From Sphingomicrobium sediminis (GTDB taxonomy: Bacteria > Pseudomonadota > Alphaproteobacteria > Sphingomonadales > Sphingomonadaceae), in assembly GCF_023805295.1 (NCBI RefSeq), contig NZ_JAMSHT010000001.1, positions 744,001-808,000 on the forward strand: 64,000 nucleotides of DNA, given 5' to 3'. The translations under genes and the position numbers were made by a program. The notes beneath the pieces are model-generated. The model had not been told where the DNA came from. It did no database searches and saw only the letters and a program-made list of their open reading frames with translations. Below, in pieces: positions 15,719 through 23,606 of this stretch (position 1 is its first letter; every line of letters starts with the position of its first letter).

Positions 15719-16821
15719 CAAACGCTGTCCACTCGTTTTCCGACCCAGCGCGCCAAGTCGCCGGGCGACCCTAGGCGGCAGGCAAGGCCGGCTTCAAAAA
15801 TACTGCGCGGCATGCCCCAGACCGCGCTCGATGCTTCGTCTTGTGCCATCACGCTGCCGCCGCACGCGACGAGACGCTGCGCACCTGCCGTGCCGTCGCG
15901 GCCCATGCCGGTCAGCACGATGGCGAGCGCCCGCTCACCGCAGGCTTCGGCTGCGCTGGCGAACATGGGATCGACCGAGGGCAGACAATTGGTCGGGACT
16001 TTACCTTCGGTGAGCGCGGCCATCAGGCCATGCTTGGTCGCCTTGATTTCAAGGTGCTGTTCGCCCGGCGCGACATAGATGCGATCGGCAAGCAGCGGAT
16101 GCCCGTCCTCGGCGACATGGGCCGGACGGCGACCGAATTGCGAAAGCTGGCGCGCGAAGACCGGCATGAAGGCGCCTGGAAGATGCTGCGTGACGCAGAT
16201 TGGAACGCCGACCTTGGCCGGAAGCGCATCGAGGAATGCCGCCAGCGCATGGATACCGCCGGTCGACGAGCCGACCATAAGGACATCGAACTCGCCGCCA
16301 TTATCATCGCGAAGCGCCGCCAGTTGCGACGGCGGCGGTGCGGGCGGAACCGGAATGGTCGATTTCGGGACCGCGCCCGATTTGGCGAGTGCGCGCAGCT
16401 TGCCCAGCAGGACTTCGGTGAAGGTCCCGCCGAAACGCCCCGTCCCGGGCTTGGGCAACGTGTCGGATGCGCCCATGGCCAGCGCGGAGACGGTGGCCTC
16501 GGCGCCTTCTTCGGCCAGCGAAGAGCAGACCAGCACCTGCGCACCGCGGGATACTTCGATGATTTCGGGAAGTTTCTTGAGACCGCCCTCACCCGGCATT
16601 TCGAGGTCGAGGAGGACGATATCGGTGTCGACTTGCCCGAGCGTCTCGATCGCGGCTTCGGCGGTCGGTGCCTCGGCAACGACACGGAAGCGCGGCTCGG
16701 TCTCGATCATCCGCGTCAGCACGGCGCGCGCGACGGTCGAATCATCGACCACCATCACCCGCACGGTTTTGGCGTTGTCCGGACTATTCTGCCGGTTCTC
16801 TGAGGCGAGCACCCCGGCCAT
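15718..16821 (-). CDS. cheB: Chemotaxis methylesterase/response regulator CheB
   Basis: Removes methyl groups from chemoreceptors once phosphorylated by CheA. The receiver domain spans residues 20-140 with phospho-acceptor D72 in LLDLEMPGEGG. A Pro-rich linker (about 150-170) leads to the methylesterase domain, with the catalytic triad at S185/S186 (VGSSTGG), H213 (TQHLPG) and D309 (GMGRDG). At 367 residues it has the usual length. It overlaps cheR and follows cheY by 11 nt, so they are likely co-transcribed. Confidence 0.94.
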   Translation of the reverse strand: MAGVLASENRQNSPDNAKTVRVMVVDDSTVARAVLTRMIETEPRFRVVAEAPTAEAAIETLGQVDTDIVLLDLEMPGEGGLKKLPEIIEVSRGAQVLVCSSLAEEGAEATVSALAMGASDTLPKPGTGRFGGTFTEVLLGKLRALAKSGAVPKSTIPVPPAPPPSQLAALRDDNGGEFDVLMVGSSTGGIHALAAFLDALPAKVGVPICVTQHLPGAFMPVFARQLSQFGRRPAHVAEDGHPLLADRIYVAPGEQHLEIKATKHGLMAALTEGKVPTNCLPSVDPMFASAAEACGERALAIVLTGMGRDGTAGAQRLVACGGSVMAQDEASSAVWGMPRSIFEAGLACRLGSPGDLARWVGKRVDSV

Positions 16822-16832
16822 GAGGGGCGCCC

Positions 16833-17198
16833 TTAGGCGACGCCGACGAGCTGGAGTTTGACGTGCAGCGTCTCGCGGTCGAACGGCTTCATGACATATT
16901 CGTCAGCACCCGCTTCGAGCGCAGCACGGATGTGCGCCATGTCATTTTCCGTCGTGCAGAAGACGACCTTGGGCTGGTCGGTATGGCCGCCGGTGCGGAG
17001 CAGCTTCAGGAATTCCATGCCGCTCATGACCGGCATGTTCCAGTCGAGCAGGACGACATCGGGCATTTCCTCTTCGCAGCGCGAGAGAGCTTCCTTGCCG
17101 TCGCCGGCCTCTTCCACCTTGAAATCGAGCGTTTCGAGGATGTGGCGGGCGACCTTGCGGATCACCTTGCTGTCATCGACAATCAAACAGGTCTTCAT
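16833..17198 (-). CDS. cheY: CheY-like chemotaxis response regulator
   Basis: A stand-alone 121-residue receiver with the acidic pocket DD at residues 8-9, phospho-acceptor D52 (LLDWNMPVMSG), a threonine switch in FCTTEND, and K104 in VMKPFD. In the chemotaxis pathway it would carry the CheA phosphate to the flagellar motor or to another target. It lies in the cheA-cheW-cheY-cheB-cheR order. The 63-nt gap upstream holds a CtrA-like box, so it may have its own promoter. Confidence 0.9.
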   Translation of the reverse strand: MKTCLIVDDSKVIRKVARHILETLDFKVEEAGDGKEALSRCEEEMPDVVLLDWNMPVMSGMEFLKLLRTGGHTDQPKVVFCTTENDMAHIRAALEAGADEYVMKPFDRETLHVKLQLVGVA

Positions 17199-17250
17199 CG
17201 GGTTTGCCCTTTACGTGTCTCGGTTCGATACATTCACTAGACGAAAAGTG

Positions 17251-17265
17251 GTAACAGGCGGTTAA
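17251..17265 (-). promoter_or_regulatory. CtrA-like binding site upstream of cheY
   Basis: On the minus strand TTAA-N7-TTAC matches the CtrA consensus TTAA-N7-TTAA with one mismatch. It overlaps the cheW stop codon and lies 53 nt before the cheY start. Pattern match only; such matches also occur by chance. Confidence 0.35.
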
Positions 17266-17708
17266 GCAGCCGCGCGGTCGTCCTCATCCGCGCCCGCAAT
17301 CAATTTTTCGATGTCCACCAGCAGCAGCGGACCCTCGGGGGTCTCGACCATGCCGCGGGCAACGCGCTCCCAGCCCTTGCCCATGGCGGCGCGTACCGGC
17401 TTGGGTTCGGAGCCGCTTTCGATCACGTCTTCGACGGTATCGACGCTGAGCGCATAATGGTGGCTTTCGATCTCGACCACGGCCGCCTCATGAATGCTGC
17501 CATCGGAGAAATCGGTTTCGCCAAGGCCGAGCGCGCGCTTGCAGTCGATCACCGTCAGCACGCGGCTCCGCAGCGCCGACAGGCCGGCAATGTGGTGCGG
17601 CGCACGCGGCACCGGGCTCAGCGCTTCAAGCTCGATAACGGACTCGATTTCGCTGGCATCGAGAGCAACGCGGCTGTCGCCGATGGTGACGATCAGAAGA
17701 AGGTCCAT
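17262..17708 (-). CDS. cheW: Chemotaxis coupling protein CheW
   Basis: A 148-residue CheW-fold adaptor that links CheA to chemoreceptors. Visible features are the beta-barrel pattern, the region RAPHHIAGLSALRSRVLTVID, and a C-terminal LLLVDIEKLI. It is 3 nt downstream of cheA on the same strand. The acidic/Ala tail (DEDDRAAA) is not conserved. It is shorter and more divergent than enteric CheW, but its position makes the assignment firm. Confidence 0.88.
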   Translation of the reverse strand: MDLLLIVTIGDSRVALDASEIESVIELEALSPVPRAPHHIAGLSALRSRVLTVIDCKRALGLGETDFSDGSIHEAAVVEIESHHYALSVDTVEDVIESGSEPKPVRAAMGKGWERVARGMVETPEGPLLLVDIEKLIAGADEDDRAAA

Positions 17709-17710
17709 GC

Positions 17711-20071
17711 TTATTCTCCCCCCGCGGCGGCCTTGAGGGCCATAATCAGCCCCGCACGGTCGTAGCGGTAGATGCTGTCATCGCTGCCCTCGGGCGTACG
17801 GCGCAGGCGAAGGACGCGACCTTTCTCGTCCGTTTTGGCCTTGGCTCCATCCTCGGCGCTGGCGATGACGAGATCGGCCGCCTCTGCAGCGTCAGTCGAC
17901 GCGTCGACGACGCGATAGCCTGCAGCCTCGACGATCGGACGCATCATGTTGCGCATCCAGGGATCGTCGGTCGGCAAAGCACAGACAAGGTTGGCCTTGC
18001 GGCCCGTCTGCTCGCCAAGATGATGCGCGAACAGCCAATGCGCATCGACCATTTCGGCCGGCTCTTCGCCAACCAGGCTGACGCCCGACACCGCACCCTG
18101 GCCCGAGGCCGGGATGAGATCGTGGCTCAGCGTCTGGATGTCGATCACCTGGTCGAAGGCGTAGCCCATTTCCTGTTCGCCGTCGGAAAGGCGGAAAACG
18201 CGAACCGTCGGACGTTCGCCTAGCATTTCTTTCGCCTCGAGCCCTGCCAGCGGCAGGATCGTCTCGCCCAGCTGGACGCGAAGCGCGCCGGCGCTCTCGC
18301 TGATCTGGCTGGCCGCGACATCCTCGATGCGATCGACATTGCCGAGGCGGATGACACGGCGTTCGCCGCCCAACGCGCGGAACAGCAGCAATTCGACGGC
18401 ATCGTCATTGGCAGCAACCTTGTCCTCGACGATGCGGGTCGAGCGGTCCTGCTTCTCGAGCTTCACACCGCCAACCTGCGCAAGGCCCGCGGGATCGAAC
18501 AGGAGGATGGGGCTGCCATCATCGGCAAGCGTCGTGCCGGCATAGAGCCCGGTCGCCATCACTGCCGGTGCGGCCGGTTTTACGACAAGTTCTTCATGAT
18601 CGTGGATCTGGTCGACCGCGAGCGCGAAGACGTCGCCGCCAGCGGGACGGAGTACAACAAGCGTGCGCTGTTCATCGGTCATGGCGCTGTCGAGGCCTAG
18701 CACGTCTGCCAGTGCGATTTCGGGGACGCGTCGACCACGGATGGTCGCGATGCCTGCGCCGCCGACACGCTCGAGCGTGACGCTCGAACCATTGGCGCGA
18801 ACGATTTCCTCGATCGAGCTGCGCGGAATGGCGAAATTCTGCTCGCCGATGGACACGGTCAACGCAGGAATGATGGTCAGGGTGAGCGGAACACGCAGCG
18901 TCATGCGGGTGCCCTCGCCGGGCTTGGAATCCACCTCGACGATGCCGCCGATCCGCTCGATGTTGGAGCGAACCACGTCCATCCCGACACCGCGGCCCGA
19001 AATGCTGGTCACCGACTTGGCTGTCGACAGGCCCGCCTCGAAGATGAGCGACAGCTTCTCGCTATGGCTCAATTCCTTGGCTGCCTTCTTGTCGATCACG
19101 CCATTGGCGATGGCTTTCTCGACGAGGCGGTCGCCGTCGATGCCCTTTCCGTCATCGGCAATGTCGATGAGGATCTGGTTGCCCGACTGGCGCGCCGAGA
19201 CGTTGAGCAAGCCGATTTCGCGCTTGCCGGCAGCCAGGCGATCAGCCGGTGCTTCAATGCCATGGTCGACCGCATTGCGAATGATGTGCGTGAGCGGATC
19301 GCGGATCATTTCGATCATTTCGCGATCCAATTCGACGTCCCCGCCATCGACATCGACCATGACCTGCTTTTCCAGTTCGGCCGACAGGTCTCGCACCATG
19401 CGCGGCAGGGCCACGAAGAGGTTCTCGATACGCTGCATGCGGGTGCGCGTGATGCTGTCGCGCATTTCGGCGATGATGGCGGAAAGGCGTTCGAAAGCGC
19501 CGTCGACACCCACATCCTCCTGGCTTTCGCGCAGGCGACGGGCGAGTTCGTTGCGGGCCAATACCATGTCCGACACGCCCGACATCACACGGTCGAGCAG
19601 TTCGACCGAAAGGCGGATTGTACGCGGCGCGACGGTCGGTGCGGCGGCACCGCTTTCGTCCTTTTGCACGGGTTCGGCTTCGACCACGACGTCGGGCGCT
19701 GCGACTTCGCCGTCCAGCGCAGCGATCAACGAACTATCATCGCCATCGGGCAGCTTTTCGCCGCGGTCGATAATCTCGATCACCTCGCCGATGCGGTCGA
19801 TGATGGCGAGCACCGCACTCACCAGCGCAACATCGGGCTGGCGACGGCCTGCACGCACGTCGGCGAGCGCATCTTCGGCGGCATGGCTCAGCGCTTCCAG
19901 GCGCGGAAAATCGAAGAAGCCGCAATTGCCCTTTACCGTGTGGACAAAGCGGAAAATGTTATCGAGCCGGGCGCGGTCCTGCGGCTCGGCCTCCCAGGCG
20001 ACGATTTCGCCGCCAAGGCTTTCGAGCATTTCGCGGCTTTCCGCGACAAAATCGGCAATCAGATCGTCCAT
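17711..20071 (-). CDS. cheA: Chemotaxis histidine kinase CheA
   Basis: A 786-residue kinase that phosphorylates CheY and CheB in response to receptors. The Hpt domain has H44 in FVHTVKGNCGF. The dimerisation helices begin near residue 150. The ATPase domain has HIIRNAVDHGIE (N box), ADDGKGID (G1) and GRGVGMDV (G2). CheW-like regulatory regions follow at roughly 400-680. A separate P2 (CheY-binding) domain is not apparent. The last 100 residues look like a degenerate receiver without a phosphorylatable Asp. It is the first gene of the che run; the gap upstream holds an inverted repeat and a CtrA-like box. Confidence 0.93.
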   Translation of the reverse strand: MDDLIADFVAESREMLESLGGEIVAWEAEPQDRARLDNIFRFVHTVKGNCGFFDFPRLEALSHAAEDALADVRAGRRQPDVALVSAVLAIIDRIGEVIEIIDRGEKLPDGDDSSLIAALDGEVAAPDVVVEAEPVQKDESGAAAPTVAPRTIRLSVELLDRVMSGVSDMVLARNELARRLRESQEDVGVDGAFERLSAIIAEMRDSITRTRMQRIENLFVALPRMVRDLSAELEKQVMVDVDGGDVELDREMIEMIRDPLTHIIRNAVDHGIEAPADRLAAGKREIGLLNVSARQSGNQILIDIADDGKGIDGDRLVEKAIANGVIDKKAAKELSHSEKLSLIFEAGLSTAKSVTSISGRGVGMDVVRSNIERIGGIVEVDSKPGEGTRMTLRVPLTLTIIPALTVSIGEQNFAIPRSSIEEIVRANGSSVTLERVGGAGIATIRGRRVPEIALADVLGLDSAMTDEQRTLVVLRPAGGDVFALAVDQIHDHEELVVKPAAPAVMATGLYAGTTLADDGSPILLFDPAGLAQVGGVKLEKQDRSTRIVEDKVAANDDAVELLLFRALGGERRVIRLGNVDRIEDVAASQISESAGALRVQLGETILPLAGLEAKEMLGERPTVRVFRLSDGEQEMGYAFDQVIDIQTLSHDLIPASGQGAVSGVSLVGEEPAEMVDAHWLFAHHLGEQTGRKANLVCALPTDDPWMRNMMRPIVEAAGYRVVDASTDAAEAADLVIASAEDGAKAKTDEKGRVLRLRRTPEGSDDSIYRYDRAGLIMALKAAAGGE

Positions 20072-20092
20072 ATTCGGTCCATGGCCTGACTA

Positions 20093-20111
20093 AGCTGAGT
20101 TAGGTTCAGCT
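20093..20111. promoter_or_regulatory. Inverted repeat in front of cheA
   Basis: AGCTGA (20093-20098) and TCAGCT (20106-20111) form a perfect 6-bp inverted repeat around a 7-nt spacer, 22 nt upstream of the cheA start. It could be an operator or a leader hairpin. No regulator is known to me for this sequence. Confidence 0.35.
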
Positions 20112-20131
20112 CCGGTCATGCCCGATATGGG

Positions 20132-20146
20132 TTAATGCGGCGTTAG
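20132..20146. promoter_or_regulatory. CtrA-like binding site upstream of cheA
   Basis: TTAATGCGGCGTTAG fits TTAA-N7-TTAA with one mismatch. It lies 61 nt before the cheA start codon and just after the chpT stop. It is the second such match in the che cluster, and ChpT is part of the CtrA phosphorelay. Not tested. Confidence 0.35.
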
Positions 20147-20161
20147 CGATGCGCGGCTTTT

Positions 20162-20791
20162 TTAGCCCGCGAGCGTGGCCCCGATGACGATCATCGTCTC
20201 GGCCGGCGAATTGGTCTGGATCGACCCGCCCTGCCCCGCCGCCAGCTTGCGCGCCAGGATCGCGCCAGCTGCACGCGGCTCGGTCGACCCATTTTCGTCG
20301 GTCAGCGCTGAGACGATATTGGGATCGATCATCAGGCGCGGTCCCTCGGCACGGATGACCAGTTCGATCTGGCCATTGGCCTGCTCTGCCCCGACCGCCA
20401 GCTTGCCGCCGCGCACGAGCCCGTCACCAGCGATCATGGCGAGATTGAGCAGCAGCTTGACCGCGTCCTTCGGCAGCTTGGGCGCATCGACCATCCAGTC
20501 GAGATCGATCTTCTTTTCTTCGCCGAACACACCCTCGAGCGCGGCCTTGGCTTCGCTCGTGTCGATTTCGGCGCCAAATCCGCCCGCAGCACCGAAGGCC
20601 AGCCTGAAGAATTTGAGGCGATTGGCCGTCGCAGCCGCGCTGTCGCCGAGCAATTCGATCACCTGCTCGCGCATCTGCGGGTCGTTTTCGTCGGCCAGCA
20701 ACTCCAAGCCATTATTGAGCGCCCCAACCGGGCTCATCAGGTCGTGACACAGGCGACTGCACAGCAAGGCGGCGAATTCTTGATCGTTCAT
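20162..20791 (-). CDS. chpT: Histidine phosphotransferase ChpT
   Basis: ChpT passes phosphate from CckA to CtrA and CpdR in the alphaproteobacterial cell-cycle relay. The 209-residue protein has the DHp-like helix with H16 in LCSRLCHDLMSPVGALNNGL and a degenerate ATPase-like C-terminal domain, as known for ChpT. The ATG giving MNDQEFAALL is chosen; the longer reading would run into the divergent rluD-type gene. It is 90 nt upstream of cheA on the same strand. Its kinase CckA is encoded at 29.8-32.2 kb. Confidence 0.88.
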   Translation of the reverse strand: MNDQEFAALLCSRLCHDLMSPVGALNNGLELLADENDPQMREQVIELLGDSAAATANRLKFFRLAFGAAGGFGAEIDTSEAKAALEGVFGEEKKIDLDWMVDAPKLPKDAVKLLLNLAMIAGDGLVRGGKLAVGAEQANGQIELVIRAEGPRLMIDPNIVSALTDENGSTEPRAAGAILARKLAAGQGGSIQTNSPAETMIVIGATLAG

Positions 20792-20884
20792 GCGCCCTTG
20801 GATGGCCGTGCAATGGCCCCTACGCAACCCCCGTTCTGGTCCGACATCTTGAACCTGCCGCGCGCCTCCCCCATTTCGGCGGTC

Positions 20885-21832
20885 ATGGGGGGACAGGTCC
20901 ACGATATTGCGCTCGAAGAGCGTCACAAGGGCTGGCGGCTCGACCGCGCGGTGACCGACGTCATGGCGTCACTCTCGCGCGAGCGCATCAAGGGACTGAT
21001 CTCCGAAGGCGGCCTTACCCAAGACGGCGAGCCACGACGCGATCCGGCCACCAAGGTCAAGGGCACCGAACGCTTCACGCTGACCGTGCCGGAACCGCGC
21101 CCGCATCATGCCGTCCCGCAGGATATCCCGCTCGATATCGTTCACGAGGACGATCACCTGCTGGTCGTCAACAAACCGGCCGGGCTGGTCGTCCATCCCG
21201 CCGCCGGCAATCCGGACGGGACGCTCGTCAACGCGCTGCTGCATCATTGCGCCGGGAAGTTGTCGGGGATCGGCGGCGTTGCGCGCCCCGGCATCGTCCA
21301 CCGCATCGACAAGGATACGTCAGGCCTGCTCGTCGTCGCCAAGACCGACAAGGCGCATGAGGGCCTTGCCAAGCAATTTGCCGCCCATTCGATCGACCGC
21401 CGCTATCTCGCCGTCGCATCCGGCATGATGCTGTCAGGCGAAGGGCGGATCGAAGCAAGTTTGGCGCGAAGCCCGCAAAACCGCAAGAAAATGGCCGTCG
21501 TGCCCGATGGAAAAGGCAAGCATGCTGTAACCCACTGGCGCAAGCTAACGAACCTGAAAGATGCGGCGCTTATCGAATGCCGCCTCGAAACCGGCCGAAC
21601 CCACCAGGTCCGCGTCCACTTGGCCCATATCGGGCATGCACTGGTTGGCGACCCGGTCTACGGACGGATCAAAAAGACTCATCGGGAGTTATTGAAACAA
21701 CTAGATTTTTCTCGTCAGGCACTTCACGCGACACGGCTTGGATTCATCCACCCTGCAACAGGTGACCGTTTGTCGTTCGAGCGACCCCTTCCGTCGGATA
21801 TGGCGGAACTGGTGGATGCTCTTGGAGTATAG
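20885..21832 (+). CDS. RluA family 23S rRNA pseudouridine synthase (RluD-like)
   Basis: Isomerises uridines in 23S rRNA to pseudouridine. The 315-residue protein has an N-terminal S4 RNA-binding domain (about 15-60) and the catalytic motif HRIDKDTSGLLV with catalytic D142. VNKPAGLVVHP and RLETGRTHQVRVHL also match the family. S4 plus RluA-type core suggests RluD or RluC; RluD is likelier by length. The ATG at 20885 leaves room for divergent promoters with chpT; an ATG at 20813 is also open. Confidence 0.85.
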   Translation: MGGQVHDIALEERHKGWRLDRAVTDVMASLSRERIKGLISEGGLTQDGEPRRDPATKVKGTERFTLTVPEPRPHHAVPQDIPLDIVHEDDHLLVVNKPAGLVVHPAAGNPDGTLVNALLHHCAGKLSGIGGVARPGIVHRIDKDTSGLLVVAKTDKAHEGLAKQFAAHSIDRRYLAVASGMMLSGEGRIEASLARSPQNRKKMAVVPDGKGKHAVTHWRKLTNLKDAALIECRLETGRTHQVRVHLAHIGHALVGDPVYGRIKKTHRELLKQLDFSRQALHATRLGFIHPATGDRLSFERPLPSDMAELVDALGV

Positions 21833-21850
21833 TCAAAAAGTGCCTATATT
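21822..21850 (+). promoter_or_regulatory. Putative vegetative promoter of rpoH
   Basis: TTGGAG (21822-21827) and TATATT (21845-21850) are separated by 17 nt, 50 nt before the rpoH start codon. The -35 element lies in the last codons of the upstream gene. Confidence 0.4.
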
Positions 21851-21899
21851 GATCGATCACGCCAAGCTGCGCCGACCGGCGTAGCGCAAAGGAGCAAGA

Positions 21900-22814
21900 A
21901 TGGCCCGCAGCGCTGCCCTCTCTATCCCCTCGACCGGGGGCGAAAATGGTCTCAACCGCTATCTTGCGGAGATCAAGAAATTCCCGATCCTCGAGCCCGA
22001 GGAAGAGTTCATGCTCGCCAAACGCTGGAAAGAGCATGGCGATACCGATGCTGCTGCGCAGCTCGTCAACTCGCACCTGCGCCTCGTCGCCAAGATCGCC
22101 ATGGGCTATCGCGGCTATGGCCTGCCCGTGTCGGAGCTGATTTCCGAGGGTAATATCGGCCTGATGCAGGGCGTGAAGAAATTCGAGCCCGATAAAGGAT
22201 TCCGCCTCGCCACTTATGCGATGTGGTGGATCCGCGCCTCGATGCAGGAATTCATTCTGCGCTCGTGGAGCCTCGTGAAGATGGGCACCACTGCCGCGCA
22301 GAAGAAGCTGTTCTTCAACCTGCGTCGCATGAAGAACCAGATCGACGCCTTCGAGGATGGCGACCTCAAGCCCGAGGACGTCACCAAGATCGCGACCGAG
22401 CTGGGCGTGACCGAGGACGAAGTCGTCTCGATGAACCGCCGTATGGCGCGTGGCGGCGATACCAGCCTCAACGCCCCGATGCGTGGTGCCGACGATGAAG
22501 GCGACAGCCAGTGGATGGACTTGCTCCATTCGGAAGAGCCGCTGCAGGACGAAATCGTCGCCGATGAGGAAGAGCGTCAGGTGCGCCACGAACTCCTCAT
22601 GGCCGCGATGGACGCCCTGAACGATCGCGAGAAGCATATCCTGACCGAACGTCGCCTGACGGAGAATCCGAAGACTCTCGAGGATCTCAGCCAGGTCTAT
22701 GGCGTCAGCCGCGAACGCATTCGTCAGATCGAAGTGCGCGCGTTCGAGAAATTGCAGGCTGCCCTGGTCAAGATGGCCGAGGAACAGCGTTATCTGGTCG
22801 ACGACGCCGCCTAG
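21900..22814 (+). CDS. rpoH: RNA polymerase heat-shock sigma factor RpoH
   Basis: Sigma-32 directs transcription of heat-shock genes. The 304-residue protein has regions 2.1-2.4 (NSHLRLVAKIAMGYRGYG, AEG-like SEGNIGLMQGVKKFEPDKG, YAMWWIRASMQEFILRSW) and the RpoH box QKKLFFNLRRMK just after. It also has region 4 (LEDLSQVYGVSRERIRQIEV). AAGGAG lies 6 nt before the ATG. Many alphaproteobacteria have two rpoH genes; this window cannot show whether another exists. Confidence 0.95.
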   Translation: MARSAALSIPSTGGENGLNRYLAEIKKFPILEPEEEFMLAKRWKEHGDTDAAAQLVNSHLRLVAKIAMGYRGYGLPVSELISEGNIGLMQGVKKFEPDKGFRLATYAMWWIRASMQEFILRSWSLVKMGTTAAQKKLFFNLRRMKNQIDAFEDGDLKPEDVTKIATELGVTEDEVVSMNRRMARGGDTSLNAPMRGADDEGDSQWMDLLHSEEPLQDEIVADEEERQVRHELLMAAMDALNDREKHILTERRLTENPKTLEDLSQVYGVSRERIRQIEVRAFEKLQAALVKMAEEQRYLVDDAA

Positions 22815-22817
22815 CCG

Positions 22818-23606
22818 CTAAAGACCTTCAACCGACATGATGGGGCGCCAGTTTTCGAACTCGGCGCCCCATTCATATTCAGCGCCTTCCTGGATACCGC
22901 CACGCACCAAAACGCCGTCGATCCCGACGCGCTTGGCACCATACATGTCGGTCATCGGGCCATCGCCGACCATCACGACCTCATCGTGCGGCGGATCCCC
23001 CGCAAGGGCGAGCGCATGACGGAAAATCGGCAAATGCGGCTTGCCGTAAAACTGCACGCGCCCGCCCCGCGCCTTGAACTCATCGGCTAGCGCACCTGCA
23101 CAAACCAGTCGCTGTCCCTGATGGACCACGATCCGGTCGGGGTTGAGGCAATGGACGAGCAAATCCTGTTCGAGCCAGGCCTGTAGCTCTTCCTCATATT
23201 CCGTCACCTCGTAGCGATATTCGTCGAGCCCGGTGAGCGCGATCTCCTCGATCGCCTCGCCCCTCGCGGCAATATCGACGCCATGGGCGACAAGGTCGTC
23301 ATAATCGTCGCGCGTGCCGGCAAAGCCGACCTTGCGCGGCGGATGCGTCAGCGCCTCGATCCCCGCTTGGCCGCTCGACGTCAGGCCGTGCCAGAGGTCT
23401 CGCGACAGGCCCATCGCTTCCAATTCGCGCTCGACCCGGTCGGCTGGACGCGGCGCATTGGTGAGGATGACGACCTTGCGCCCCTCCTCCGCCCAACGCT
23501 CGAACCGCCGAGCGACGCCGGGAAAGAGCGAGCCGCCATCATGGATCACACCCCAGACATCACACAGGATCGTGCGATAGCTATGGGGCAGGTCGTCGAG
23601 GGTCAT
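22818..23606 (-). CDS. HAD superfamily hydrolase, TIGR01459 type
   Basis: A 262-residue HAD-fold (class IIA) hydrolase resembling the TIGR01459 group, mostly found in alphaproteobacteria. The nucleophile motif reads CDVWGVIHDG; the Thr/Ser motif is ILTNAPRP, and the Mg-binding motif is MVGDGPMTDMYGAK. The substrate is unknown, probably a small sugar phosphate or nucleotide. It overlaps the upstream symporter gene by 4 nt and converges on rpoH with a 3-nt gap. Confidence 0.87.
   Translation of the reverse strand: MTLDDLPHSYRTILCDVWGVIHDGGSLFPGVARRFERWAEEGRKVVILTNAPRPADRVERELEAMGLSRDLWHGLTSSGQAGIEALTHPPRKVGFAGTRDDYDDLVAHGVDIAARGEAIEEIALTGLDEYRYEVTEYEEELQAWLEQDLLVHCLNPDRIVVHQGQRLVCAGALADEFKARGGRVQFYGKPHLPIFRHALALAGDPPHDEVVMVGDGPMTDMYGAKRVGIDGVLVRGGIQEGAEYEWGAEFENWRPIMSVEGL

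Noticed and set aside
14438-16078. Long plus-strand open frame (546 codons) across the amidase and cheR genes
   Set aside because: It is antisense to recognisable amidase, CheR and CheB genes, has no domain I recognise and has the composition of a high-GC shadow frame.
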